A program made the position numbers and the translations under genes. Positions 6,317 to 14,101 of a stretch of DNA of 16,844 nucleotides are shown here, one piece after another. Below the pieces are notes generated by a model, which ran no database searches, had not been told where the DNA came from, and saw only the letters and a list, made by a program, of their open reading frames with translations. Source of the stretch: an uncultured Janibacter sp. (GTDB lineage: Bacteria > Actinomycetota > Actinomycetes > Actinomycetales > Dermatophilaceae); the NCBI GenBank assembly GCA_946222495.1, contig CAMICF010000041.1:1-16844 (forward strand), read 5' to 3'. The stretch's first letter is position 1; every line of letters begins with the position of its first letter.

Positions 6317-6838
6317 TCAGCCGCGCAGCTCCGCCGAGGACGCGGCGAGGATCTCGGCCGCCCGGGTGAGCTCCTCGGCGAGGCGAGCGCGCCGCCGGCC
6401 GAGCGTGGTCACCGCCTGGTGGACCCGCTCCTGTAGCCGCCGGCGTCGGCGGTCCTCGTCGTGGACGGCCGCGGGGTCCGCGACACCGGTGATGCCCCAC
6501 CCCTTCGTCACCGCGCCCTCGCGGACGTCGAGGCCGAGCGCGGCGGCGGCGTCCTCGAGCTCGCGGAGGTGGGCGATGGCCGCGGCGAGATCGGTGGCGG
6601 CGGACTGGAGGGTGCGGCCGACGTCGTCGAGGGAGACCGCGATCGCCCGGGTCTGCACGGCGACGGTGGTCGCGCGGCGCCGCGTCCCGGTGGCGCGGGG
6701 GCCCCGCCAGCCGGGGGAGGCGTCATCCAGGCCGGTGGCGAGGCGCTCGCCGTCCGCGGCGAGCTGGACCGCGTGCCGGCGCAGGGAGGCGCCGAAGGCG
6801 CTCATCGAGGCCGGGTCGCCGAGGAGAGCGGTGCTCAT
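6317..6838 (-). CDS. WXG100-like helical protein with C-terminal extension
   Basis: The product is 173 aa and almost entirely helical by composition. Residues 8-37 form a first helix, W44-R45-G46 (in SPGWRGPRATG) falls where WXG100/ESX proteins have their W-x-G turn, and residues 52-100 form the second helix. A short loop then leads to a strongly basic, charged helix (about 128-171) not found in a plain 100-residue WXG100 protein. The WXG position and helical hairpin support an ESX-like fold, but one tripeptide is weak proof. Its ATG overlaps the stop of the 95-aa gene by 4 nt (ATGA), so the two are coupled. It has no signal peptide, as expected for ESX substrates. Function is unknown. Confidence 0.75.
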   Translation of the reverse strand: MSTALLGDPASMSAFGASLRRHAVQLAADGERLATGLDDASPGWRGPRATGTRRRATTVAVQTRAIAVSLDDVGRTLQSAATDLAAAIAHLRELEDAAAALGLDVREGAVTKGWGITGVADPAAVHDEDRRRRRLQERVHQAVTTLGRRRARLAEELTRAAEILAASSAELRG

Positions 6839-7122
6839 CGCCGCTGCCGGTCCGCCGAGGCGGTGGACGGGGCCTCCGACCGGACGGGGCGCACGTCCGG
6901 ACCGAGCAAGAGCACGAGCTCGCGGCAGGTGGCCGACAGCTCCCGCAGCGCGTCCACCGCATCGTCGACGACGCCCTCGAGGGCGACCTGGGCCGGGTGG
7001 TCGCCCACCGTCACCATGTGCCCGAGGAGCTCCTCCCCCGCCGACACGGAGTGGTCCGCCGTCGCCGACAGCGCCGCGGAGAGGGCGGTGAGGTCATCGG
7101 GTCGGGGATGCGAAGGGGGCAT
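6835..7122 (-). CDS. Small helical protein, partner of the WXG-like protein
   Basis: The product is 95 aa from ATG 7122. It is predicted as two helices (about residues 9-38 and 45-76) separated by a VGDHP turn, then a disordered tail. This is the shape of a WXG100-size hairpin without the WXG motif. Its 4-nt overlap with the 173-aa gene suggests coupled, perhaps stoichiometric, synthesis, as for ESX heterodimers (inference). I do not recognise the family. It is first in a minus-strand run that continues to DUF2505. Confidence 0.72.
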   Translation of the reverse strand: MPPSHPRPDDLTALSAALSATADHSVSAGEELLGHMVTVGDHPAQVALEGVVDDAVDALRELSATCRELVLLLGPDVRPVRSEAPSTASADRQRR

Positions 7123-7137
7123 GGTCCGGCCAGCCTA
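7123..7137 (-). promoter_or_regulatory. -10 element for the 95-aa gene
   Basis: On the minus strand TAGGCT (7132-7137) lies 9 nt before the ATG at 7122, leaving a leader of at most a few nucleotides. No ribosome binding site is seen. Confidence 0.4.
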
Positions 7138-7159
7138 ACGACGCCCCCTTCCCCGGCAC

Positions 7160-7181
7160 GGAGGGCCGTCCACAGCCCTCC
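7160..7181. other. 7-bp inverted repeat in the divergent gdh region
   Basis: GGAGGGC (7160-7166) and GCCCTCC (7175-7181) are perfect inverted copies with an 8-nt spacer. They lie between the start of the 95-aa gene and the putative gdh promoter, and could be an operator or chance in GC-rich DNA. Confidence 0.4.
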
Positions 7182-7239
7182 CCGACGAGGGCCGACGACT
7201 CGGGCGGGGAGGTGCGTGTGAGGTACGTCATGCGAGGGA

Positions 7240-7245
7240 TACGCT
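7240..7245 (+). promoter_or_regulatory. Putative gdh -10 element
   Basis: TACGCT fits the actinobacterial -10 pattern (TAnnnT) and would give a start near 7252 and a leader of about 56 nt. No clear -35 is seen; GTGAGG is near the right distance. Unlike most genes here, gdh then has a real leader. Confidence 0.35.
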
Positions 7246-7254
7246 CGACGGCGC

Positions 7255-7270
7255 GGGACGACGACGTCCC
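7255..7270 (+). other. Hairpin at the 5' end of the gdh leader
   Basis: GGGACG-ACGA-CGTCCC is a perfect 6-bp stem with a 4-nt loop. If transcription starts near 7252 this hairpin is at the extreme 5' end of the mRNA, where it could stabilise the transcript. The ribosome binding site (GAGGAC, 7294-7299) lies outside it. Confidence 0.45.
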
Positions 7271-7307
7271 AGAACCTCCGAGAGCTGCAGAACGAGGACG
7301 CCCATCC

Positions 7308-10300
7308 ATGGCCGAGCCGCTTGCCCACTCCGTCACCACCGCCGAGGCCGCCACCGCGGCCGGGGTCGAACCGGCCTTCGTCGACCGATACCTGCGGCAC
7401 GGTGACCTCTCCGAACTCCGGGGACGGGGGCCGGAGGCCCTCGCCGAGCTCGCCGCCACCCATCGCGAGGTCGCCGCGGTCCGCCGCCCCGACGAGACCA
7501 TCGTCCGGGCCGTCGACGGGGTGCTCCACGTCGTGACGAGCGACCGTCCCTTCCTCGTCGACTCCGTCGTCGGTCAGCTGTCCGCGCAGGGCGTGGGGAT
7601 CTCCCTGGTCCTCCACCCGCTCTTCGTCGTCCGTCGTGACGAGGACGGCCGGCTGCTCGAGGTCCTCGACGCCGACCCCCGGCAGGGGCACCCGGGAGAG
7701 GGCACCGTCGAGGAGTCGTGGATCCGCATCGAGCTCGCCGACCGGTGCGACCTGACCCTCGTGGAGGAGCGGGTGACCGAGGTCGTCGACGCGGTGGCCG
7801 CCGCCGTCGACGACTGGGAGCCGATGCGGACGAGCACGCTCGAGCTCGCCGAGACGCTCGAGACCGGCCGCGGCCCGGGGACGCCAGAGTCCCGGCAGGC
7901 GGCCGCCGAGTTCCTGCGCTGGCTCGTCGAGGGCCACTTCATCTTCATCGGCAGCCGCGACCACCTCGTCGAGGTCCGTCCGGACGGCTCCACCGAGATC
8001 ACCGCCCTCTCCGGCACCGGCCTGGGCATCCTCGGCGACGACTCCACCGCCGAGGAGATCACGCCGCTCGGCGGCGGGCCCGGCGAGCAGGACGACGGGG
8101 AGACCTGCCTCGCGATCGGTGAGTCCCACGCGGTCCTGCCGGTCCACCGGGTCACTCACCCGGACCTCATCGCCGTGCGCGTGCGCGACGACGAGGGGCG
8201 CCTCGTCGAGCGTCGGCTCGCGGGGCTCTTCGCGTCGACGGCCTACACGAGCTCGGTGCTGACCATCCCGCTCATCCGGGACAAGGTCCAGGCGATCCTC
8301 GAGGAGTCGGGCTGGTCCACGGACAGCCACTCGGGGTCCTTCGCGCTGCGCCTCTTCGAGACCTTCCCCCGCGACGAGCTCTTCCAGGCCCCCGTCGAGC
8401 ACCTGGCCCGGGTCGTCACCCGCATCCAGCAGATGTCGCACCGGATGCAGACCGCGACCTTCCTCCGGCTCGACTCCGGGGGCCAGTTCGTCACCGCGAT
8501 CATCTTTGTCCCCCGGGACCGCTACACGACCGCCGTGCGGCGCCGGGTCGAGGAGCGGCTGCGCGAGGCCACCGGCGCCGACGAGGTGAGCTTCACGGCG
8601 CACGTCTCCGAGGAGCCGATGGCGCGCCTGTACTACATCCTCCGGGGTGGGGCGGGCGTCCACCTCCCCGAGGGGGATGCCCGGGAGGAGCTGGACGCGC
8701 AGGTCACCGAGGCCGCCCTCACGTGGGAGGAGCGCCTCTCCCACGCCGCCGAAGAGCGGCTCGGGTCGGACGCCGCGCGCGAGCTCCTGGCCCCGTGGCG
8801 CGGCGGCTTCCCGGTCGACTACGAGGACGACTTCGACGCGGCCCAGGCCGTGGCCGACCTGCGCAACCTCGTGCTCCTGGGGCAGGGGACCCCCTTCGCC
8901 TGCGCGCTGTACGACCCTCGCCGTGGCCACGGGGGAGGGCAGGACCCGCGGATCCGACGGTTCAAGCTCTTCAGCATCGAGGAGCTCATCCTCGACGACC
9001 TCATGCCGATCTTCCGGGACCTCGGGGTCCAGGTGGTCGAGGAGGAGCCGTACACGCTGACCCGCGCCGACGGCGTGCGGGTGGGCATCTACGACTTCGC
9101 GCTGCGCGTCGACGACCCACAGCTGTGGGAGGCGCACACCCACGAGGAGCTGCGCGACCTCGTCGAGTCGACGGTCTCGGCGGTGCGGTCCGGGAGGACC
9201 GAGTCGGACGGCTTCAACGCCCTCGTCATCCGGGCCGGCCTCACCTGGCGGCAGGTCGGCCTGCTCCGGGCGATCGCCCGCTACCTCCTGCAGACCGGTG
9301 GTTCGTGGGGCCAGCGGAGCCTCGAGTCGGCCCTCGTCGGCCACCAGGGGATCGCCCGTGACGTCGTCGACCTCTTCGAGACCCGCTTCGACCCGGACCG
9401 CTTCGACGGCGACCCGGACGGGCGCGAGGCGGCCGAGGTCGCCGTGATCGACCGGATCGAGACCGCTCTCGAGGACGTCACCTCGCTGGAGCACGACCGG
9501 GTCGTCCGGGCCTTCGTCGGGGTGGTGCGCGCCGCGCTCCGCACGAGCTACTTCGTCACCGACGCGGACGGGGAGGCCCTGCCGCGGATGTCCCTCAAGC
9601 TCGAGCCGGCGCGGGTGCCCGACATGCCCAAGCCGCACCCCGCCTTCGAGATCTGGGTGCACAGCCCGCAGGTCGAGGGCGTCCACCTGCGTTTCGGTGC
9701 GGTCGCCCGCGGCGGTCTGCGGTGGAGCGACCGCCGTGACGACTTCCGCACCGAGGTGCTCGGCCTCGTCAAGGCCCAGATGGTCAAGAACGCCGTCATC
9801 GTCCCTACCGGCAGCAAGGGCGGCTTCTACGGCAAGCGCCTGCCCGACCCCGCGGCGGACCGCGAGGCGTGGATGGCGGCGGGCCGGGAGGCCTACCGCT
9901 CCTTCATCTCCGGTCTGCTCGACGTCACGGACAACCGCGTGGACGGGGCGATCGTGCCGCCGGCGAGGGTCGTCCGGCACGACGGGGACGACTCCTACCT
10001 CGTCGTCGCCGCGGACAAGGGGACGGCGACCTTCTCCGATCTCGCCAACTCGATCGCGCGCGAGTACGGCTTCTGGCTCGACGACGCCTTCGCCTCCGGC
10101 GGGTCCGTCGGCTACGACCACAAGGGCATGGGCATCACCGCGCGGGGGGCGTGGGAGTCGGTCAAGCGGCACTTCCGCGAGGCCGGCCACGACACGCAGA
10201 CGGAGGACTTCACCGTCGTCGGCATCGGCGACATGGGGGGAGACGTCTTCGGCAACGGCATGCTGCTCTCGGAGCACATCCGGCTCGTGGCGGCCTTCAA

Positions 10301-12098
10301 CCACCTCCACATCTTCCTCGACCCGACGCCCGACGCGGCCACGTCCTTCGCCGAGCGGCGGCGGCTCTTCGACCTGCCGCGCAGCACCTGGGACGACTAC
10401 GACCGGTCCCTCATCAGCGAAGGGGGCGGGGTCTGGTCGCGCAGCGCGAAGTCCGTCGCGGTGGGTGCCGAGGTGGCGCGTGCCATCGGTCTCGACGGGC
10501 CGACGTCGATGACCCCGAACGAGCTGATCCACCAGATCCTCCAGGCGCCGGTGGACCTCCTCTGGAACGGCGGCATCGGCACCTACGTCCGGGCGAGCGG
10601 CGAGTCCGACGCCGCCGTCGGTGACCGGGCCAACGACGCCATCCGCGTCACCGGGTCGATGGTCCGGGCCGCGGTCGTCGGCGAGGGCGGCAACCTCGGC
10701 GCGACCCAGCAGGGGCGGATCGAGGCGGCCGAGGCCGGGGTGCGCATCAACACCGATGCCGTCGACAACTCCGCCGGCGTGGACACCTCCGACCGCGAGG
10801 TGAACATCAAGATCCTCCTCGGCGAGGCCATCCGTCGCGGGGCGCTCGACGAGGACGCCCGCGTCGAGCTGCTCGCGTCGATGACCGACGAGGTCGCCGC
10901 GCAGGTCCTCCGGGACAACTACGAGCAGAACGTCCTCCTCGGCAATGCGCGCGCGCAGGGCGGCTCGATGCTCGGGGTCCACGAGCGCCTCATGGAGCGG
11001 CTCACCGAGCGCGGTGAGCTCGACCGTGAGCTGGAGTTCCTCCCGTCGACCTCCGAGGTGCGGGAGCGGGCCGAGGCGGGGCAGGGGCTCTCCTCGCCGG
11101 AGCTGTCCGTCCTGCTCGCCTACTCGAAGCTCGCGCTCAAGGCCGACCTGCTCGAGTCCGACCTCCCCGACGACCCCGCGACCGAGCGGCAGCTGCGGGA
11201 CTACTTCCCGACGCCGCTGCGGGAGCGGTTCGCCGAGGACCTGGCGGGGCACCCCCTTCGCCGGGAGATCATCACGACCGCCGTGGCCAACGACCTCGTC
11301 AACCGGGGTGGCGTGACCTTCATCCAGCGGGCGGTCGAGGAGACGAGCGCCACCTCCGTGCAGGTCGCGCGGGCCTTCCTCGTCAGCCGCGAGGTCTTCG
11401 GTCTCGACGACTTCGTCGCCCGCGTGGAGGCCCTGGACAATGTCGTGCCCACGCAGGTCCAGACCCGCCTCTACCTCGAGCTGCGGCGTCTCATGGACCG
11501 CTCGGTGCGGTGGTTCCTCGCGGCCCGCCCGGGCCGACTGCAGGTGTCGGAGGAGATCGAGCGCTTCGCCGGCGTCGCCGACCTCGTCCCCGGCGTGCCG
11601 GACCACCTCCGGGGCTCGCAGGCCGACCGGTGGGCCCGCAAGACCCAGGAGCTCGTCGACGAAGGGGTCCCGGTCGAGCTGGCCCGGCACGCGGCGATGC
11701 TGCTCGACCTCTACTCCCTGCTCGACATCGTCGACCTGAGCCACGACACGGGCCGCTCGACCGAGGAGGTCGCCGAGACCTACTTCATGCTCTCGGAGAG
11801 TTTCGGCATCGACGAGCTGCTCATCCTCGTCACTCGGCTGCCCCGCGAGGAGCAGTGGGACTCGCTGGCCCGGGGCGCCCTGCGGGACGACCTCTACGCG
11901 ACCCTCCAGGCGCTGACGAGCTCGGTGCTCGAGCGGGAGGGCAGCGGTCCGCAGGAGCGCTACGAGGCCTGGGCCCGCGAGCACGACGAGTCCGTCGCGC
12001 GGGTGAGCACCCAGCTCGCGGGGATCCGGCAGCTGCCGACGCCGGGCATCGCCGCGCTCTCGGTGGCGCTGCGCACCCTGCGATCGGTGACCCGCTGA
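7308..12098 (+). CDS. gdh: NAD-dependent glutamate dehydrogenase, large (L_180) type
   Basis: The product is 1,596 aa, close to the ~1,600 aa of the family (M. tuberculosis Rv2476c). It converts glutamate to 2-oxoglutarate and ammonium with NAD in the cytoplasm. The N-terminal half holds ACT-like regulatory segments (for example FLVDSVVGQL at about 81-90). The catalytic core has GLRWSDRRDDFRTEV (804-818), the lysine-rich active site KAQMVKNAVIVPTGSKGGF (Lys822, Lys827, Lys837) and the dinucleotide-binding GIGDMGGDVFGNGM (from residue 972). VVGEGGNLGATQQGRIE lies near 1123. The start is ATG 7308, with GAGGAC about 9-10 nt upstream; an upstream in-frame start at 7212 overlaps the promoter. pdtaS follows after 32 nt. 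No truncation or frameshift is seen. Confidence 0.96.
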   Translation: MAEPLAHSVTTAEAATAAGVEPAFVDRYLRHGDLSELRGRGPEALAELAATHREVAAVRRPDETIVRAVDGVLHVVTSDRPFLVDSVVGQLSAQGVGISLVLHPLFVVRRDEDGRLLEVLDADPRQGHPGEGTVEESWIRIELADRCDLTLVEERVTEVVDAVAAAVDDWEPMRTSTLELAETLETGRGPGTPESRQAAAEFLRWLVEGHFIFIGSRDHLVEVRPDGSTEITALSGTGLGILGDDSTAEEITPLGGGPGEQDDGETCLAIGESHAVLPVHRVTHPDLIAVRVRDDEGRLVERRLAGLFASTAYTSSVLTIPLIRDKVQAILEESGWSTDSHSGSFALRLFETFPRDELFQAPVEHLARVVTRIQQMSHRMQTATFLRLDSGGQFVTAIIFVPRDRYTTAVRRRVEERLREATGADEVSFTAHVSEEPMARLYYILRGGAGVHLPEGDAREELDAQVTEAALTWEERLSHAAEERLGSDAARELLAPWRGGFPVDYEDDFDAAQAVADLRNLVLLGQGTPFACALYDPRRGHGGGQDPRIRRFKLFSIEELILDDLMPIFRDLGVQVVEEEPYTLTRADGVRVGIYDFALRVDDPQLWEAHTHEELRDLVESTVSAVRSGRTESDGFNALVIRAGLTWRQVGLLRAIARYLLQTGGSWGQRSLESALVGHQGIARDVVDLFETRFDPDRFDGDPDGREAAEVAVIDRIETALEDVTSLEHDRVVRAFVGVVRAALRTSYFVTDADGEALPRMSLKLEPARVPDMPKPHPAFEIWVHSPQVEGVHLRFGAVARGGLRWSDRRDDFRTEVLGLVKAQMVKNAVIVPTGSKGGFYGKRLPDPAADREAWMAAGREAYRSFISGLLDVTDNRVDGAIVPPARVVRHDGDDSYLVVAADKGTATFSDLANSIAREYGFWLDDAFASGGSVGYDHKGMGITARGAWESVKRHFREAGHDTQTEDFTVVGIGDMGGDVFGNGMLLSEHIRLVAAFNHLHIFLDPTPDAATSFAERRRLFDLPRSTWDDYDRSLISEGGGVWSRSAKSVAVGAEVARAIGLDGPTSMTPNELIHQILQAPVDLLWNGGIGTYVRASGESDAAVGDRANDAIRVTGSMVRAAVVGEGGNLGATQQGRIEAAEAGVRINTDAVDNSAGVDTSDREVNIKILLGEAIRRGALDEDARVELLASMTDEVAAQVLRDNYEQNVLLGNARAQGGSMLGVHERLMERLTERGELDRELEFLPSTSEVRERAEAGQGLSSPELSVLLAYSKLALKADLLESDLPDDPATERQLRDYFPTPLRERFAEDLAGHPLRREIITTAVANDLVNRGGVTFIQRAVEETSATSVQVARAFLVSREVFGLDDFVARVEALDNVVPTQVQTRLYLELRRLMDRSVRWFLAARPGRLQVSEEIERFAGVADLVPGVPDHLRGSQADRWARKTQELVDEGVPVELARHAAMLLDLYSLLDIVDLSHDTGRSTEEVAETYFMLSESFGIDELLILVTRLPREEQWDSLARGALRDDLYATLQALTSSVLEREGSGPQERYEAWAREHDESVARVSTQLAGIRQLPTPGIAALSVALRTLRSVTR

Positions 12099-12118
12099 CC
12101 CGGGTGTCCGCACGTCGC

Positions 12119-12130
12119 TAGGATCGCGGC
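12119..12130 (+). promoter_or_regulatory. -10 element for pdtaS (leaderless)
   Basis: TAGGAT (12119-12124) is followed by 6 nt and the GTG at 12131. A possible -35, CTGACC (12095-12100), lies 18 nt upstream and overlaps the gdh stop codon. No ribosome binding site is present. Confidence 0.55.
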
Positions 12131-13591
12131 GTGCGGACACTGGCGGACTTCCTGCGGATCACCCCGGACCTCCTCCCGGAGGACACCGAGTGGCTGCACC
12201 TGCTCGTCGAGGACTGGCACCTGCTCGCGGACCTCGCCTTCAGCGACCTCGTCCTGTGGGTGGCGCACGAAGGGGGCTGGGTCGCCGCCGCGCACACCCG
12301 ACCGATGACCGGCGTCATGGTCTTCGTCGAGGAGGTCGTCGGTCAGCCGGCGAGCGCCACCTTCGGTGACCTCGTCGCCGACGCGGCCGAGGCCGGGCAG
12401 AGCGAGCACGTCCGCACGCGGGGCCAGGACCTCATCCACGAGCGGGCCCGCCCCGTGCGCCGGGCCGGCCGGACGATCGCCATCCTCAGCATCCACGACC
12501 TGCTCGACAGCGGGCGACCGCACACGCGACTCGAGGAGCAGTACGGCGCGATGGGCGACGAGCTCTTCGCCATGGTCGCGGAAGGCCGGTGGCCGACGCC
12601 GAGCTCGCCGAGCGGCGCGCGGCGCGGCGCCCCGCGCGTCGGCGACGGCGTCATGCGGCTCGACCGGTCCGGGATCGTCGACTACGCCTCGCCCAATGCC
12701 CTGAGCGCGCTGCGCCAGCTCGGGCCGCAGGGACCGATCGAGGGGGAGTCCCTCGTCCAGATGCTCACCGCCCTTCCGGGCCAGTCCGGTCAGATGGACG
12801 AAGGCCTGGCGCTCGTGGCGATGGGCCGGGCGGCGTGGCGCTCGGACGTCACGGTGGGCGGCGTGTCGCTCGCGCTGCGGGCGGTCCCGATCATGAGTGG
12901 TCGTCACCGCCACGGGGCGATCGTCCTCGTCCGCGACATCTCCGAGCTGCGGCGGCGCGGCAGCGAGCTGATGACGAAGGACCAGACCATCCGGGAGATC
13001 CACCACCGGGTGAAGAACAACCTCCAGACCGTCGCGGCGCTGCTGCGCATGCAGTCCCGCCGGGTGGACGACGAGGCGGCCACGGTGGCGCTCAACGAGG
13101 CCGTCCGACGGGTCGGCGTCATCGCGCTGATCTACGAGGCCCTGAGCACCGGCTTCGCGGAGACCCTGGACTTCGACGACGTCGCGGTGCGTGGGCTGCG
13201 TGCGGTCGTCGAGGTGGCGCGGACGAAGGGCGCCATCGACTCGAGCCTCACCGGCTCCTTCGGGATGCTGCGAGCCGAGGACGCGACGGCGCTCGGCCTC
13301 ATCCTCTCCGAGCTCGTCCAGAACGCCGTCGAGCACGGCGTGCCGGACGGGGGCCGGGTGCACGTGGACGCGCAGCGGGTCACCGAGGGTGAGGTCGACA
13401 TCCTGCGGGTCACGGTCGTCGACGACGGGGAGGGGCTGCCGCGGGGGTTCCGCCCCAGCAGGGCCGGCCTCGGCACCCGGATCATCACCTCGATGGTGCA
13501 GGACCTCGGCGGTCAGATCCGCTGGGACGACGCAGAGCCGCGCGGCACCCGGGTGCGGTTCAGCGCGCAGGTGCGACCGATGGAGGGGTAG
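12131..13591 (+). CDS. pdtaS: PdtaS-type sensor histidine kinase
   Basis: The product is 486 aa. Residues 1-150 form the N-terminal GAF-like sensor region of PdtaS (WLHLLVEDWHLLADLAFSDL is characteristic). Residues 172-275 form a PAS domain. Residues 282-360 are a HisKA_2 dimerisation domain with IREIHHRVKNNLQTVAALLR; the phosphorylated His is 291 or 292. Residues 385-482 are the ATPase: N box ELVQNAVEHG (Asn398), VDDGEGL (430-436), GLGTRI (446-451). There is no membrane helix, so it is cytosolic. In M. tuberculosis PdtaS phosphorylates the ANTAR-type antiterminator PdtaR, and has been linked to copper and nitric oxide sensing and to cyclic di-GMP binding. No pdtaR is in this window. It converges on whiB1, as Rv3220c does on Rv3219. 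Confidence 0.94.
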   Translation: MRTLADFLRITPDLLPEDTEWLHLLVEDWHLLADLAFSDLVLWVAHEGGWVAAAHTRPMTGVMVFVEEVVGQPASATFGDLVADAAEAGQSEHVRTRGQDLIHERARPVRRAGRTIAILSIHDLLDSGRPHTRLEEQYGAMGDELFAMVAEGRWPTPSSPSGARRGAPRVGDGVMRLDRSGIVDYASPNALSALRQLGPQGPIEGESLVQMLTALPGQSGQMDEGLALVAMGRAAWRSDVTVGGVSLALRAVPIMSGRHRHGAIVLVRDISELRRRGSELMTKDQTIREIHHRVKNNLQTVAALLRMQSRRVDDEAATVALNEAVRRVGVIALIYEALSTGFAETLDFDDVAVRGLRAVVEVARTKGAIDSSLTGSFGMLRAEDATALGLILSELVQNAVEHGVPDGGRVHVDAQRVTEGEVDILRVTVVDDGEGLPRGFRPSRAGLGTRIITSMVQDLGGQIRWDDAEPRGTRVRFSAQVRPMEG

Positions 13592-13609
13592 CACCCGCGC
13601 ACACGACAA

Positions 13610-13639
13610 ACCGCCCCCGAGCAGGAGCCCGGAGACGGT
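13610..13639 (-). terminator. Likely terminator for whiB1
   Basis: On the minus strand ACCGTCTCC pairs with GGGGGCGGT (nine pairs including two G-U) around a 12-nt loop and is followed by a short T-run. It starts 21 nt after the whiB1 stop. The two G-U pairs become A-C mismatches in the plus-strand RNA, so it should serve whiB1 better than pdtaS. Confidence 0.5.
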
Positions 13640-13659
13640 GGGTCAGGTGCGGGTGCGGC

Positions 13660-13908
13660 TCAGCCGGCGCGGCGGGCGCGGGCCTTGCGGCGCTTGAGGG
13701 CGCGACGCTCGTCCTCGGAGAGGCCACCCCAGACTCCGGCATCCTGGCCGGACTCGATGGCCCACTTGAGGCAGGTGTCGACGACCTCGCAGCGACGGCA
13801 CACCTTCTTGGCCTCCTCGATCTGCGCGATCGCGGGGCCGGTGTTGCCGATGGGGAAGAAGAGTTCTGGATCTTCGTCCAGACAGGCTGCGCGGTCGCGC
13901 CAATCCAT
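13660..13908 (-). CDS. whiB1: WhiB1-type iron-sulfur transcription factor
   Basis: The product is 82 aa. Four cysteines at 9, 37, 40 and 46 (C-x27-C-x2-C-x5-C) hold a [4Fe-4S] cluster. GVWGG (58-62) is the WhiB turn, followed by a basic C-terminus (LKRRKARARR) that binds DNA. The start MDWRDRAACLDEDPELFFP and spacing match M. tuberculosis WhiB1 closely from memory; Streptomyces WblE is the same type. WhiB1 is nitric-oxide-responsive and binds the primary sigma factor region 4. I chose ATG 13908, which aligns with WhiB1; AAGGAG lies 10 nt upstream (13919-13924). An in-frame extension to 13944 is rejected. It converges on pdtaS. Confidence 0.96.
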   Translation of the reverse strand: MDWRDRAACLDEDPELFFPIGNTGPAIAQIEEAKKVCRRCEVVDTCLKWAIESGQDAGVWGGLSEDERRALKRRKARARRAG

Positions 13909-14101
13909 GGGGGATGTGCTCCTTGTGGTTGGGGGGCAGGTCAACGATGGCCTGGTGAAGGTGCCGGCAGGGCGATCGATCGGATCGTCAAAAGTTCATT
14001 CATTCAGCACACGAGGTACCAAGATACCGCGAAGACCACCAACGATGTCGAGACGTGGTGTGTTCCATCTTTGAGTGGATTACGTCACCTACGCTGCAGG
14101 C
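13909..14101. promoter_or_regulatory. Divergent, relatively AT-rich promoter region of whiB1
   Basis: This 193-bp gap between whiB1 (minus) and the membrane protein gene (plus) has a visibly AT-richer core (about 13981-14090) than its surroundings. It holds the palindrome CGATCGATCG (13973-13982), three tandem TTCA units (13995-14006) and GGTA-N6-TACC (14015-14028). A weak minus-strand promoter could use TTGGTA and TGAACT, but I cannot place it confidently. No CRP/Cmr-type TGTGA-N6-TCACA site is seen. Confidence 0.45.
14090..14101 (+). promoter_or_regulatory. -10 element for the membrane protein gene (leaderless)
   Basis: TACGCT (14090-14095) is followed by 6 nt and GTG 14102, with no ribosome binding site. 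The same hexamer is the putative gdh -10. Confidence 0.5.

Noticed and set aside
7011..12140. A 1,709-aa open frame antisense to gdh
   Set aside because: It mirrors the codon bias of gdh: GC-rich third positions leave the complementary frame without stops. Its translation is low-complexity (Arg, Asp, Glu, Val, Gly rich) with no domain, while gdh has clear family motifs.
11960..13609. A 549-aa frame antisense to pdtaS
   Set aside because: Same shadow effect; pdtaS carries complete kinase motifs.
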